DNA of 64,000 nt from Streptomyces lasiicapitis (GTDB lineage: Bacteria > Actinomycetota > Actinomycetes > Streptomycetales > Streptomycetaceae), in contig NZ_BMNG01000010.1 in assembly GCF_014646335.1 (NCBI RefSeq), positions 62,001 through 126,000 on the forward strand, given 5' to 3'. Positions 33,667 to 42,517 of the stretch are shown here, piece by piece. The number at the start of each line of letters is the position of its first letter. Position 1 is the stretch's first letter. Under the pieces are notes generated by a model that was not told the origin of the DNA, ran no database searches, and saw nothing but the letters and a program-made list of their open reading frames with translations. The position numbers and the translations under genes are program-made.

Positions 33667-34394
33667 GGGGCCTCCAGTCCGAGCAGCCGCCGGGCGATGG
33701 CGGCGTCGAGCGCGAGCCGTGGGCCGCCGCCGTGCAGACGGAGGTGCTCGACGAGCGGTACGGGGTCGAGCGGCAGGCGTACGCCCTCGGCGTGCAGCAG
33801 CGCGAGCCAGCGAACGATGCGGGTGGCGGTGGGGAAGTCGCGGCGCAGCACGGCGCGGGTGGCTCCGCGTGCGAGGGCTAGCGGGGCGGCGCGGGCCGCG
33901 GCGTGCACCGGGCCGTCGAGTGCGGGGAGGGCGAGCGGGGAGAGCTGGCTCATGCGGACGGACCAGCGCTGCCAGTCGGTGTGGTCCGTGGGCGCGCCTT
34001 CCGGGCGCGGCGCCAGGGTTCCGTCCCCTTGCGTCCCGGTGAGGCGGGCGAGGAGTGCGGCGGTGGCCCAGTCCCGCCAGGCGACGATCCAGGGCTCGGC
34101 GGGCCCTGACGGCGGCGGGTCGGGTGTGCTCACCGCGGGCGGGAACACGGCGAAGGACTGGCTCACCGCGGCCGCGTCATCGGGATGGAAGACTGCTTCC
34201 GCCAGCAGGTACGGGGCGAAGGCGTCGGCTCCGACGACCCGGATCGCGGCCAGCGCCGCCTTGGGGTCGTCCGCACGCTCGACGTGCTCGGCCAGCAAGG
34301 CCGTGCCCTCGACACCGCGCAAGGCATCAAGGGCACGAAGAGCCAGGTCAGCCGCCGAAGCGGCGTACACCGTCTGCGACCGATCAGGACTCAC
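33663..34394 (-). CDS. Hypothetical helical protein in peptide operon
   Basis: Protein of 243 residues, Ala/Leu/Arg-rich and probably helical, with no motif I recognise. The C-terminal half contains DWQRWSVRMSQLSPLALP. It overlaps its upstream neighbour by ATGA (34391-34394) and its downstream neighbour by 4 bp. The coupling suggests that it and the DUF6895-like protein act together, perhaps on the small peptide encoded first. Confidence 0.7.
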   Translation of the reverse strand: MSPDRSQTVYAASAADLALRALDALRGVEGTALLAEHVERADDPKAALAAIRVVGADAFAPYLLAEAVFHPDDAAAVSQSFAVFPPAVSTPDPPPSGPAEPWIVAWRDWATAALLARLTGTQGDGTLAPRPEGAPTDHTDWQRWSVRMSQLSPLALPALDGPVHAAARAAPLALARGATRAVLRRDFPTATRIVRWLALLHAEGVRLPLDPVPLVEHLRLHGGGPRLALDAAIARRLLGLEAP

Positions 34395-34573
34395 TTGCCC
34401 TTCGGCTCCTTCGGCTCCTTCGGCGAGATGAGCAGCCCCAGGAGGAGCGCTCCCGTGGCCTCCGGCGCGTACGTCGGCGCGTCGCTCAGGACCGCCTCAG
34501 GCTCCACCATGGCCGTGCCGAGCGCCGTGGCGTCCGTCGGAGTGACGAGAAGCGGTGTGTGCTGAGCAAGCAT
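34391..34573 (-). CDS. 60-residue peptide, first gene of operon (possible precursor)
   Basis: Short protein starting MLAQHTPLLVTPTDATALG, with a hydrophobic ATGALLLGLLI run and a basic KEPKEPKGK tail. It contains five Thr and two Ser but no Cys. A good ribosome site (GAGGAGG) precedes the ATG at 34573. It heads four overlapping genes and is preceded by an AT-rich promoter. A role as a modified-peptide precursor is possible; a small structural or regulatory subunit is the alternative. Confidence 0.65.
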   Translation of the reverse strand: MLAQHTPLLVTPTDATALGTAMVEPEAVLSDAPTYAPEATGALLLGLLISPKEPKEPKGK

Positions 34574-34627
34574 CAGTGCCTCCTCATGTAGACGTCGCCA
34601 CCATGACCAGTGACGCCCGCCCTCGCA

Positions 34628-34665
34628 CCATTTTAGGGTAATTCCTCATTATTGTCTGTTTAGTT
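34628..34665 (-). promoter_or_regulatory. AT-rich promoter region of the peptide operon
   Basis: A stretch strikingly AT-rich for this genome lies about 60-90 bp upstream of the 60-residue peptide start. It includes ATAATGAGGAATTA and CTAAAATG on the minus strand. Exact -10 and -35 boxes cannot be fixed. Confidence 0.5.
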
Positions 34666-34703
34666 CGCGTGGCGGCGAGGTGGGGCGGCGGAACGCCGGC
34701 ACC

Positions 34704-35747
34704 TCACCCTGCCAACTGCGTCAGCGCCCCCGTGAAGCCGTCCCACGCCGACTGCGTGTCGGACGTCCGCCCGTGCGGACCGCGGAACCACCGCACGAAC
34801 TCGGCCACGTCCAACAGGCTCCACCGCAGCCGGTAGAGCTCGAGGGCCTCGGCGTCGAGGGCGCGGCCGGTCAGCTCGGTGTAGTGGGTCAGGGCCGCCG
34901 GGTCGTCCGCGAGCAGGGACAAGTCCCGCTCGGGGACGGCGAGTCCCACCGTGTCCCAGTCCACGAGCAGGTAACCGTCGTCGGCCTGGACGAGGTTGCC
35001 GGGGTGCGGTTCGCCGTGGGTGACGACGAGGGGCGCGGCGCGGCGGCGTACGTGTGCGGCGAGCGCGTCGAAGTCGGCCAGGCGGGTGCGGAGTGCCGTG
35101 GCGTGGTCGGCGAGGAGGTGGCGGGCGGGTTCGGCGAAGGGGCCGCCCGACCAGGGGGTGGCGAGGTCGCGCAGTGCAGTGTGCACGGCGGTCAGTCCGG
35201 CGGGTTCCAGCGGGGTCGTCGGTGTGCTGTCCGGGGGCGTGCGGCTGTGGAGTTGGGCGAGCAGGGCGAGGACGCGGTCGCGGTCTGCGTCGTCGAGCTT
35301 CTGGCCGAACTCGCCTGTGTGGCCGTCGATGTGAGGGAAGACGGTGAGTGCGTACCGTGCGCCCAGGGGGACGACTGGGCTGTCGTGGGTCACGTCGATG
35401 ACGTCGGCGACGTCTGCGGTGGCAATGGGAGTGACGGGTGTGATGAGGGCGGTGGGCGCGATGGGCGCGACCACGAACCGCAGGCCGTCGCGCTCCCGCA
35501 GTGCCACCGCCGTGTCCATGGCCTGCCGCAGCCCCTTGAGCGCGGCCTCCGCACCCGCCCCGCAGTGTTCCTTGTGCTCCAGGTCGGAGACGGTGACGAA
35601 CCAGTGTCGGTCGTCGTCGCCGGTGACCTTCCAGTGGTAATCACCGAAGCCGACGGGGGCGTACGTCACGTCGGTTGGCGTGATGCCGTATGCCGCCAGG
35701 CCTCGAAGCAGGGTCGCGTCGTGCAGATCGTCGGGAAGTGCCTTCAT
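34704..35747 (-). CDS. Aminoglycoside-phosphotransferase-fold kinase
   Basis: Small-molecule kinase fold of 347 residues. The nucleotide-binding strand reads VGFGDYHWKV (Lys about 40). The catalytic loop is VVTHGEPHPGNLV, with the usual Asp replaced by Glu at the HxD position. The metal Asp is in LLVDWDTVGLAVPERDL. Spectinomycin-phosphotransferase-like proteins share this layout. The Glu-for-Asp change raises doubt about full activity. It is a single gene on its own promoter. Confidence 0.87.
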   Translation of the reverse strand: MKALPDDLHDATLLRGLAAYGITPTDVTYAPVGFGDYHWKVTGDDDRHWFVTVSDLEHKEHCGAGAEAALKGLRQAMDTAVALRERDGLRFVVAPIAPTALITPVTPIATADVADVIDVTHDSPVVPLGARYALTVFPHIDGHTGEFGQKLDDADRDRVLALLAQLHSRTPPDSTPTTPLEPAGLTAVHTALRDLATPWSGGPFAEPARHLLADHATALRTRLADFDALAAHVRRRAAPLVVTHGEPHPGNLVQADDGYLLVDWDTVGLAVPERDLSLLADDPAALTHYTELTGRALDAEALELYRLRWSLLDVAEFVRWFRGPHGRTSDTQSAWDGFTGALTQLAG

Positions 35748-35815
35748 GCGCGCACGCTAACAACTGCCTTGGGACGGCGGGCAGTTGTTTTCCTGGGGGG
35801 CATCCAGGGCGCCGG

Positions 35816-37060
35816 TCAGGCGTCCACCGTCCGCCGGAGCACCGCGTCCACCGGGCCCACGGCGTCCTCGGTGGCGAGCCGGGCCGCGAGCGTACCGGCG
35901 CGTTCCCGGTACGACGGGTCGCGCGTGGCGCGCACGAGCGCGTCGGCGAGGCGGGCGGCGGTGAGCTTGGGCAGGGGCAGCGCGCACGGTGCCGTACCCA
36001 GTGCGGTGAGGCGCGCCGCCCAGAAGATCTCGTCGAACTGGACCGGGACCGGCACGGCGGGCACTCCGGCGCGCAGGCCCGCGGCAGCGGTGCCCGCTCC
36101 GGCGTGGTGGACCACCGCGGCCATGCGGGGGAACAGCCGGCTGTGCGGCACCTCGCCGATGGTGAGGATGTCGTCGCCGGTGGCCGTCAGACCGGCCCAG
36201 CCCTGCTGGATCACTCCGCGCAGGCCCGCGGTGCGCAGGGCGCGGACGATCTGGTCGGTGAACCGCACGGGATCCGGGACGGTGGCGCTGCCCAGGCCGA
36301 TGTAGACCGGCGGAGGCCCGGCGTCGAGGAAGTCCTCGAGCTCCGCGGGCAGTTGACCCATGTCGTACGGCCACCAGTATCCGACGACGTCGAGTCCGGG
36401 CCGCCAGTCGGCGGGCCGGGGCACGATGTGCGGGCTGAAGCCGTGCAGGACCGGCCACCCTTGGCGTTCGCGGGCGCGACGGGTTGCCGCGACACTGCCG
36501 GGCGGAAGGCCGAGCTGCGCTCGTACCCCACGCGCGGCGTCGGTGAAGATCCGCTCGATGACCGCGTTGACGGCGTGCCCGGCCAGCCGGTTGCCGGTGG
36601 GCCCGAGGGAACGCAGTCCGGCCATGGGAGGTGCGAACTCCCGTGTCGGGTGCATGGGTTGAAGGTTGACGCCGACACTCGGCAGCCCGAGGCCCTCGGC
36701 GATGGAGCATCCCAGCGGGGCGACCGCGCCCGACAGCACGAGCACGTCGCTGCCCTTCGCCGCCTCGACGAGGCCGGGGGTCAGCTCCCCCGCCACCGAC
36801 TTGGCCATTGCCATGACACGCAGCAGCTTGCCCGTGCCGGTGCCGCTGCGGTGCAGCCCGCGGCCCCGGTCCGAGTGCAGCTCCGCCCTCGGGTCGATCG
36901 GCAGGGCGTGGAAGCGGACGCCGGAGCCCTCGGTCAGGTCCGCGAACAGCCCGTGGGTCACCAGCGTCACGTCGTGCCCCGCACCCACGAGCGCGGCACC
37001 GAGCCCGGTGAAGGGAGCCACGTCGCCCCGTGAACCTGCCGTCATGATCGCAACACGCAC
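35816..37060 (-). CDS. GT1-family glycosyltransferase
   Basis: NDP-sugar-dependent glycosyltransferase of 414 residues of the GT-B fold, of the UGT/sterol- or macrolide-modifying group. The N-terminus is VAIMTAGSRGDVAPFTGLGAAL. The C-terminal donor site contains VHHAGAGTAAAGLRAGVPAVPVPVQFDEIFWAARL. The GTG at 37060 fits the N-terminal strand. Members glycosylate hydrophobic acceptors such as sterols, macrolides or flavonoids. No biosynthesis genes are adjacent. Confidence 0.92.
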   Translation of the reverse strand: MRVAIMTAGSRGDVAPFTGLGAALVGAGHDVTLVTHGLFADLTEGSGVRFHALPIDPRAELHSDRGRGLHRSGTGTGKLLRVMAMAKSVAGELTPGLVEAAKGSDVLVLSGAVAPLGCSIAEGLGLPSVGVNLQPMHPTREFAPPMAGLRSLGPTGNRLAGHAVNAVIERIFTDAARGVRAQLGLPPGSVAATRRARERQGWPVLHGFSPHIVPRPADWRPGLDVVGYWWPYDMGQLPAELEDFLDAGPPPVYIGLGSATVPDPVRFTDQIVRALRTAGLRGVIQQGWAGLTATGDDILTIGEVPHSRLFPRMAAVVHHAGAGTAAAGLRAGVPAVPVPVQFDEIFWAARLTALGTAPCALPLPKLTAARLADALVRATRDPSYRERAGTLAARLATEDAVGPVDAVLRRTVDA

Positions 37061-37161
37061 AGACAGCAGTATGGCCAGCTCATGGTGCCGCACGGGCGGC
37101 AAACGCGCGGGTCGGCCGGTATCCGCTCCTGTGCCTGGACGTCCCCCGGGCGAGGGTGCGC

Positions 37162-38631
37162 TCAGTGGCTGCCCAGCGGCTTGCCGTACTTCTGAGCCGT
37201 GGAGAGGTAAGGGAGGCCGAGCGTGCGGGGTGAGAAGGCCGTCGAGCTGTCGGCCGAGCCGCCGGGGAGGAGCCATGCGGCGCCCAGGGAGGCGTTCTCG
37301 CCAGGGGATCCGGCCGTGACATCCGGTACGCGGTCGGCGTTGTAGTCGCCCGTGGCGACCGCCGCGCCGAAGGCGTCGCCCGCTTCGGCGACGCCCGAGA
37401 CGCGGGGTGTGTCCTGGTTCCAGGAAACGGACCTGGCAGCGCCTGCCGCGTCGAGCAGGCCCTTCGCGCCGCCGCGGAGCAGCCAGGCGGCGCCCGCCCG
37501 CGCTTTGCTTCCGATGGCCTCGCCGGGGGCGCCCGCGATCAGGTCGTCGCGGCCGTCGCGGTTGACGTCGGCGACGGCGAGGGCGGCGCCGAAGCGGTCG
37601 CCGTCCTCGGCCACGCCGGGGACGCCCACGGTGTCCTGGTTGAGGGTCTGGGCGCGGGTGCCGAACGAGCCGCTCGCGGGGCTTCCGTAGTGGACGTGGA
37701 CGCCGCCGCCCTTGGCGAGTTCCTCCGGGCCGCACGGGTCGTCGATGTTCTCGTCCGCGATCTCACGGCACTCGCCGAGCGCCAGGTCGTCGTGGCCGTC
37801 GCCGTCGAAGTCGCCGGCGGCCAGGGCGGTCACGCCCGCGTTGTCCGTGTTCCAGAAGTTGGCCATCTCGGACCGGTCGGCGTCCCACCTCCACAGGCGC
37901 ACGTGGGACTGCGTGTGGGGGACGCCCGCGGTCCAGTACGCCACGGCCAGGTCCGCCGTGCCGTCGCTGTCGAAGTCGCCGGTGGCGAGGACGGGGGCGC
38001 GGCCGCCCATCGGAGCGGCGACGACGGTGGTGACCATGCTGTCCTCGCCCACGATGACCCGAGCGACGACCTTGTCCGTGCCGCCGACCACGATCGCCTT
38101 GTTGCCGCCACCTGTCAGGTCGGCCGCCACGACCGATTTGCCGTACGCAGCCGACGGCGACGGCCCGGTCAGGACCGTCGACCCCGGCCCCGGCCCGCCC
38201 GTCGAGCCGCCCACGACGATGACCATGCCCGCGTCCGTACCGCGGTCGGTGACGTCCTCGCCGGGAACACCGGCGAGCAGTTCCGCGATGCCGTCACCGT
38301 TGAGGTCCGTCAAAGCCACTGACGCACCGAAGCGGTCGCCCGCCTCCGGGGTCCCGGGAACCTCGGGAGTGGCCTGGGTGACACGGATGCTTCCGTGGGC
38401 ACCGACGCCCTTCGGACCACCCCGGACGACGTTCACGTACCCGGCCTTGGCCTTGCCGCCGACGGTTCCCTCCGGGACGCCGACGGCGAGGTCCGCGTAG
38501 CCGTCGCCGTTGAAGTCGCTCGTGGTGACACGGGGTGCGGCAGCGGTGGCACCCACCGGGATCACGAACCCGGCGGTGACCGCGGCGGCGACTGCGATGG
38601 CGTACGTCAGGGTGCGGCAGCTGTGCGACAC
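37162..38631 (-). CDS. Secreted FG-GAP/VCBS repeat protein
   Basis: Secreted beta-propeller protein of 489 residues with about seven FG-GAP repeats. Each carries a calcium-binding DxNxDGxxDL loop (for example SDFNGDGYADLAVGVPEG, TDLNGDGIAELLAGVPGE and DVNRDGRDDLIAGAPGE). The signal peptide ends near residue 33. Start GTG 38631 is chosen because GGGAG lies 5 bp upstream. Such proteins are common extracellular proteins in Streptomyces and some bind integrin-like or sugar ligands. Confidence 0.9.
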   Translation of the reverse strand: MSHSCRTLTYAIAVAAAVTAGFVIPVGATAAAPRVTTSDFNGDGYADLAVGVPEGTVGGKAKAGYVNVVRGGPKGVGAHGSIRVTQATPEVPGTPEAGDRFGASVALTDLNGDGIAELLAGVPGEDVTDRGTDAGMVIVVGGSTGGPGPGSTVLTGPSPSAAYGKSVVAADLTGGGNKAIVVGGTDKVVARVIVGEDSMVTTVVAAPMGGRAPVLATGDFDSDGTADLAVAYWTAGVPHTQSHVRLWRWDADRSEMANFWNTDNAGVTALAAGDFDGDGHDDLALGECREIADENIDDPCGPEELAKGGGVHVHYGSPASGSFGTRAQTLNQDTVGVPGVAEDGDRFGAALAVADVNRDGRDDLIAGAPGEAIGSKARAGAAWLLRGGAKGLLDAAGAARSVSWNQDTPRVSGVAEAGDAFGAAVATGDYNADRVPDVTAGSPGENASLGAAWLLPGGSADSSTAFSPRTLGLPYLSTAQKYGKPLGSH

Positions 38632-38738
38632 GGAGGCTCCCACTCGGTCGACGGTGTACGGCTTATCGGGTGTGACCGTCGAAGGGCGGAGCTGGTTGTA
38701 CGGAGTTCACCGGCGCGGCCGCCGGAACGGCACTCGCC

Positions 38739-39299
38739 CTACTCCGCCGGGAACAGCCGCAGCTTCGCGGTGTCCCCCGCGATGGCGAGGACGGCGATCG
38801 ACAGCTCGTTGACGGTGGAGGGGCCGCCCTGGTCGGGGCGTTGCCCGAGCAGGCTGGAGGTGAAGCCGGTCGCGTCTACCGAGGTCAGGTCCACGCCCTT
38901 GGCGCCGACGGCGCTCACCGTGAACAGTCCCGCCCGAAGGCCGGTGGCGGGTGGGATCTGGGTGCCCTTCTTCACGACGACCGTGCAGGTTCCGTCCGCG
39001 CACGCCCGCAGTTCGGCCGGTGTTGACGGCTTCATCGGCTTCAGCTCGGTCGGTGACGGCGATGAGGAGGGCTTCGTGGGCGTTGGCGAGGCGGGCGACT
39101 GTTCGGGCGAACGCGAGGGTGTGGTCGGCGCCGGCGCCCCCTCATCGTCGCCCGAGTCGGAGCCGCAGCCGGTCAGCGCGGCGGCGAGAGCCAGGAGGGC
39201 GCAGACGGTCCCCGCCGCGCCGCGCGCCGCGGACAGCCCGGCCGTACGGCGGCGGGCCGATGTTTCCGATGTGGTCATGGGGTCGTCGCTCGTGGTCAT
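38739..39299 (-). CDS. Secreted lipoprotein of unknown function
   Basis: Lipoprotein of 186 residues with the lipobox LTGC at about residue 45, followed by a Ser/Thr/Pro linker. The globular part contains two Cys residues (RACADGTCTVVVKKGTQI) and later VNELSIAVLAI, as in many Streptomyces secreted lipoproteins. ATG 39299 or 39278 may be the start. It lies just upstream of the FG-GAP gene on the same strand (108 bp gap), but no shared function is indicated. Confidence 0.82.
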   Translation of the reverse strand: MTTSDDPMTTSETSARRRTAGLSAARGAAGTVCALLALAAALTGCGSDSGDDEGAPAPTTPSRSPEQSPASPTPTKPSSSPSPTELKPMKPSTPAELRACADGTCTVVVKKGTQIPPATGLRAGLFTVSAVGAKGVDLTSVDATGFTSSLLGQRPDQGGPSTVNELSIAVLAIAGDTAKLRLFPAE

Positions 39300-39397
39300 G
39301 GGGCCGTTCTATGCGTGGGTTGCCGGGAGGGGTCCCGCGCGCCCTCACCTGCCTGTCACCCCTGTGTCGGCCGAGCCTTCTTCCGCCCGAACGAACC

Positions 39398-40099
39398 TCA
39401 CCCCGGCCCCGTCGGCGTATGCCGCAAGTACGCGAGTACCGCGCTCACCCGCCGGTGCAATTGCGGTATTTCGGCGAGGCCCAGCTTGGCGAACGTCGAG
39501 TTGACGTGCTTTTCGATCGTCGACTCGGACAGTCGGAGGGCTTCGGCGATGGCCCGGTTGGTCTTGCCCTCTGCCATGTGGCGCAGGACGTCGAGTTCCC
39601 TGCGGGTGAGGCGGGACAGGGGTGCGTCGGCCGTGCGGGCGTGGCTGCCCATGAGGACCTCGACGATGCGGGGGTCGACCACGGAGCGCCCGGCGACCAC
39701 CTCGTGCAGGGCGCGCAGGAGTTCGTCGACCTCGCCGATGCGTTCCTTGAGGAGGTAGGCGAGGCCGTCGGTGCCGCGCCGGAAGAGGTCGAAGGCGTAG
39801 TTCTCGTTGGCGTGCTGGGAGAGGACGACGACGCCGATGCCGGGGTGGGCCGCGCGGATGGCGTGGGCCGCGGTGATGCCCTCGGTGTGGTGGCCGGGCG
39901 GCATGCGGATGTCGGCGACGACGACGTCGGGGCGGAAGCGTTCGACGGCGTCGAGGAGTTCGTCGGCCGTGCCGACGGCCGCGAGGACCACAGCCTCGCC
40001 GGTGTCCTCCAGGAGCCGTCGGGTGCCCTCGCGCACCAGGTAGTGGTCCTCGGCGATGACGACGCGCAGTGGGGCGGCGATGCTCGGTGGATCAGGCAT
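39398..40099 (-). CDS. LuxR-type response regulator beside lanthipeptide cluster
   Basis: NarL-family response regulator of 233 residues. The receiver domain starts RVVIAEDHYLVREG, with phospho-acceptor Asp in VVVADIRMP. The LuxR HTH is LTRRELDVLRHMAEGKTNRAIAEAL. ATG 40099 has a GAGGAG ribosome site. Downstream of the histidine kinase gene on the same strand, it is the natural partner. Both are divergent from the radical SAM gene and lanthipeptide locus, so they may control it. The SapB locus likewise has a NarL-type regulator (RamR). Confidence 0.93.
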   Translation of the reverse strand: MPDPPSIAAPLRVVIAEDHYLVREGTRRLLEDTGEAVVLAAVGTADELLDAVERFRPDVVVADIRMPPGHHTEGITAAHAIRAAHPGIGVVVLSQHANENYAFDLFRRGTDGLAYLLKERIGEVDELLRALHEVVAGRSVVDPRIVEVLMGSHARTADAPLSRLTRRELDVLRHMAEGKTNRAIAEALRLSESTIEKHVNSTFAKLGLAEIPQLHRRVSAVLAYLRHTPTGPG

Positions 40100-40200
40100 G
40101 GGTCTCCTCGGGTCGGACACAGCACTCCTCGGGTCGGGCGGCGCAACGCTTCTCGGGTCGGGTGCAGCACTTCTCGGTCGGGCGCGGGATTCCTCAGGGC
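40100..40200 (-). repeat. Imperfect tandem repeat between kinase and regulator genes
   Basis: Four diverged units of about 20-24 bp, each with the core CTTCTCGGGTCGG or CTCCTCGGGTCGG, fill the spacer between the histidine kinase stop and the response-regulator start. On the minus strand they precede the regulator's ribosome site. They may shape mRNA structure; no CRISPR features are present. Confidence 0.8.
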
Positions 40201-40222
40201 CGCCGTCACGGAGTTCCTCGGT

Positions 40223-42352
40223 TCAGGCCCGGGACTCCTCCCTCACTTGTTCCGGGAGCCGGGCGCGGATCACTGTGCCGGTGGTGGTCCGGAGGCCGTT
40301 CCCGGCGCCGTTCACAGTGCCGGTGCCACTCCCGTTTCCGGTGTCGCTCCCGGTGCGGCTCGTGATCGTGAGCTCCCCGCCCACCGCCTCGGTGCGGTCC
40401 CTCATCCCGGTGAGGCCCGAGCCGTGGGTGGTCGCCGTGGGGAAGCCCACGCCGTCGTCGGCCACCTCGACCTGGAGCCGGCCGCCGTCACGGGTGATGC
40501 GTACGGCGACGTGCTTGGCGTCGGCGTGCTTGAGGACGTTGGTCAGCGCCTCGGAGACCAGGTAGAAGGCGGATTCCTCGATGTCGAGGGCGAAGCGCAC
40601 GCCGCTCAGCGACGACTGGCTCTGGACGGTGACGGGAATGGGCATCCGGCGGGCGCAGGACGTCACCGCGGCGACGAGGCCCTGGTCGGTGAGGACGGGC
40701 GGGTGGATGCCGTGGGCGAGTTCGCGGAGCTCGTCGATGACGCGGTAGGCGTCGTCCTGCATGTCGGTCAGCGCGGTGTCGATGTCGCCGCCGCGGTTCA
40801 GCCGGTTGCGCGCGAGGGCCAACTTGGCGACGAGGGCGACCAGTTCCTGCTGGATGCCGTCGTGCAGGCGGCGTTCGATGCGGCGGCGCTCGGTGTCCTG
40901 GGCGTGCACGATCCGGGCCCGTGAGGCGGTCAGTTCGGCGGCCTGCCGCTGCACCTCCTCCACGCGCGCGCTCAGCTCGGCGGCAAGGCGGACGTTGTGC
41001 ACGGCGAGGGCGGCGGACCGGGCGAGGGTGCCGCCGATGTCGTGGTCCTCCTCGATGCGACGGCCGTCGGCCTTGGGACCGTACTCGATGAGGCCGAGGG
41101 CGTCCTGGCCGTAGAGCAGCGGGAACTCTTCGCAGGGCCGCGCTCCCGGGGGCGGTTCGCCCGCCTCGGCGACGTACAGAGGAAGACCGTCACCGCCGAG
41201 CCGGACCCGCACCCAGCTCAGCCGGAGGCCCTCGCGCAGGGCGGTGGCGAGCTGCGGGGCGAGCCGGTCGAGGTCGTAGGCGTGCTCCAGGGTGGTGCCG
41301 AACTGCACGAGGAGCTCGAACCTGCTCAGGCGCTTGCCGAAGACACGCTGCTCGACCAGGGCGTTGAGCCGGTCGCGCAGCGGCCGGAACAGCGCGGTGG
41401 CGACGACGGCGATCAGCAGGGACAGGCCGACGGGGAGGTACAGGCCCGCGGTGAGCCCGAGGGTCAGGGCCATGCCGAGGTACCAGCTGTTGATGATGAG
41501 CCACAGGGAGCCGTAGACCGCGGAGCGGCGCAGCTCGATGTCGACGCCGAGCAGGCGGTGCCGGAAGGCGGCGTAGACGAGGGTGACGGCGATCGACACG
41601 TAGGGCAGGGCGCCGAGAAGAGCCCCGATGAAGTAGAGGATGCCGTCGTCGCCCTGCCAAGAGCGGAACAGCCGGGAGGATGCGCGGGCCAGCAGGACGG
41701 CGGCGGCGAGGGAGGCGAAGGGCAGCAGCGCCGCGATGTCGGGCCGGCCGACGGATCTGGCGCGCAGGCAGCGCAGTACCAGAAGGGCGGCCCCGAGACC
41801 GGGCAGCCAGGCCTCGGGGTAGTAGAAGACGACGAGGTTGACCGTGACCATCTGCATGCCGGCCACGGGAAGCAGCAGCGGCAGGGCGACCAGACCCCAC
41901 AGGGCTCCCAGGACAAGGCGTTCGTGGCGGAAGACGTAGCGGCCGTCGGGCAGCAGCGCGAGCAGCCGGACGACGAGGATGCTCACCGTCAGATCGCACA
42001 GCCTGCTCAGTATCTGCAGGCCGAAGTCGAGCGCCAACGGCACGCCCGCGACCTCGACGCGCAGGTCCCATCCCCAGCCGCGGATCATCAGCGCGGAGGT
42101 GTGCCGGACGGCGACGGCGATCGACAGCCAGGTGCCGGTCAGGAGAAGGCGGCGGGCGACGGGGCTCGACGGGGCGTGCCACCAGGTGAACAACCCGGCG
42201 AAATAGCACGGGAGTACGGAACCGAGGATCCACGGAAGAATGTACCGGTTCCGCAGCTGCGTTGTTCCGATAAGCGTTGCCCAAAGCATGCACACTCCGC
42301 CGCACACGGCGACGAGGCGCATCCCCCTGCTTCTGGCTGCCACGGGCGACAT
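40223..42352 (-). CDS. Membrane-bound sensor histidine kinase
   Basis: Sensor kinase of about 709 residues. The N-terminal half has eight to ten hydrophobic segments, followed by a GAF-like region (about 400-480). A coiled coil precedes the HisKA_3 motif ERRRIERRLHDGIQQELVALV (phospho-His in LHDGIQQ). The ATPase region has an N box (SEALTNVLKHADA) and G boxes (VADDGVGF, GSGLTGMRDR). A Gly/Ser/Thr/Asn-rich insert follows near the C-terminus. The start is uncertain; ATG 42352 is the earliest plausible one. It precedes the LuxR regulator and is divergent from the lanthipeptide genes. Confidence 0.92.
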   Translation of the reverse strand: MSPVAARSRGMRLVAVCGGVCMLWATLIGTTQLRNRYILPWILGSVLPCYFAGLFTWWHAPSSPVARRLLLTGTWLSIAVAVRHTSALMIRGWGWDLRVEVAGVPLALDFGLQILSRLCDLTVSILVVRLLALLPDGRYVFRHERLVLGALWGLVALPLLLPVAGMQMVTVNLVVFYYPEAWLPGLGAALLVLRCLRARSVGRPDIAALLPFASLAAAVLLARASSRLFRSWQGDDGILYFIGALLGALPYVSIAVTLVYAAFRHRLLGVDIELRRSAVYGSLWLIINSWYLGMALTLGLTAGLYLPVGLSLLIAVVATALFRPLRDRLNALVEQRVFGKRLSRFELLVQFGTTLEHAYDLDRLAPQLATALREGLRLSWVRVRLGGDGLPLYVAEAGEPPPGARPCEEFPLLYGQDALGLIEYGPKADGRRIEEDHDIGGTLARSAALAVHNVRLAAELSARVEEVQRQAAELTASRARIVHAQDTERRRIERRLHDGIQQELVALVAKLALARNRLNRGGDIDTALTDMQDDAYRVIDELRELAHGIHPPVLTDQGLVAAVTSCARRMPIPVTVQSQSSLSGVRFALDIEESAFYLVSEALTNVLKHADAKHVAVRITRDGGRLQVEVADDGVGFPTATTHGSGLTGMRDRTEAVGGELTITSRTGSDTGNGSGTGTVNGAGNGLRTTTGTVIRARLPEQVREESRA

Positions 42353-42418
42353 TATCGGCGGCCACCACGACCAGCGTCCACAGAGATAATCCACCGTCGT
42401 GCATGGAGGAAAACCTCT

Positions 42419-42475
42419 ATGCGGTTTGGGGGGTGCCCGGGTGCCCCCGGAATGTCGCGGCGGACAAGACTCTGA
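42419..42475 (+). CDS. Candidate 18-residue peptide upstream of radical SAM gene
   Basis: A short frame, MRFGGCPGAPGMSRRTRL, is preceded 9 bp upstream by GGAGG (42405-42409). It sits in the divergent leader of the radical SAM gene, 42 bp before that start. It could be a leader peptide or chance. The evidence is a good ribosome site only. Confidence 0.25.
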   Translation: MRFGGCPGAPGMSRRTRL

Positions 42476-42517
42476 ACGCAATCGCAAGGGCGGATTCTTC
42501 GAGAACGGGTGGCCGTC

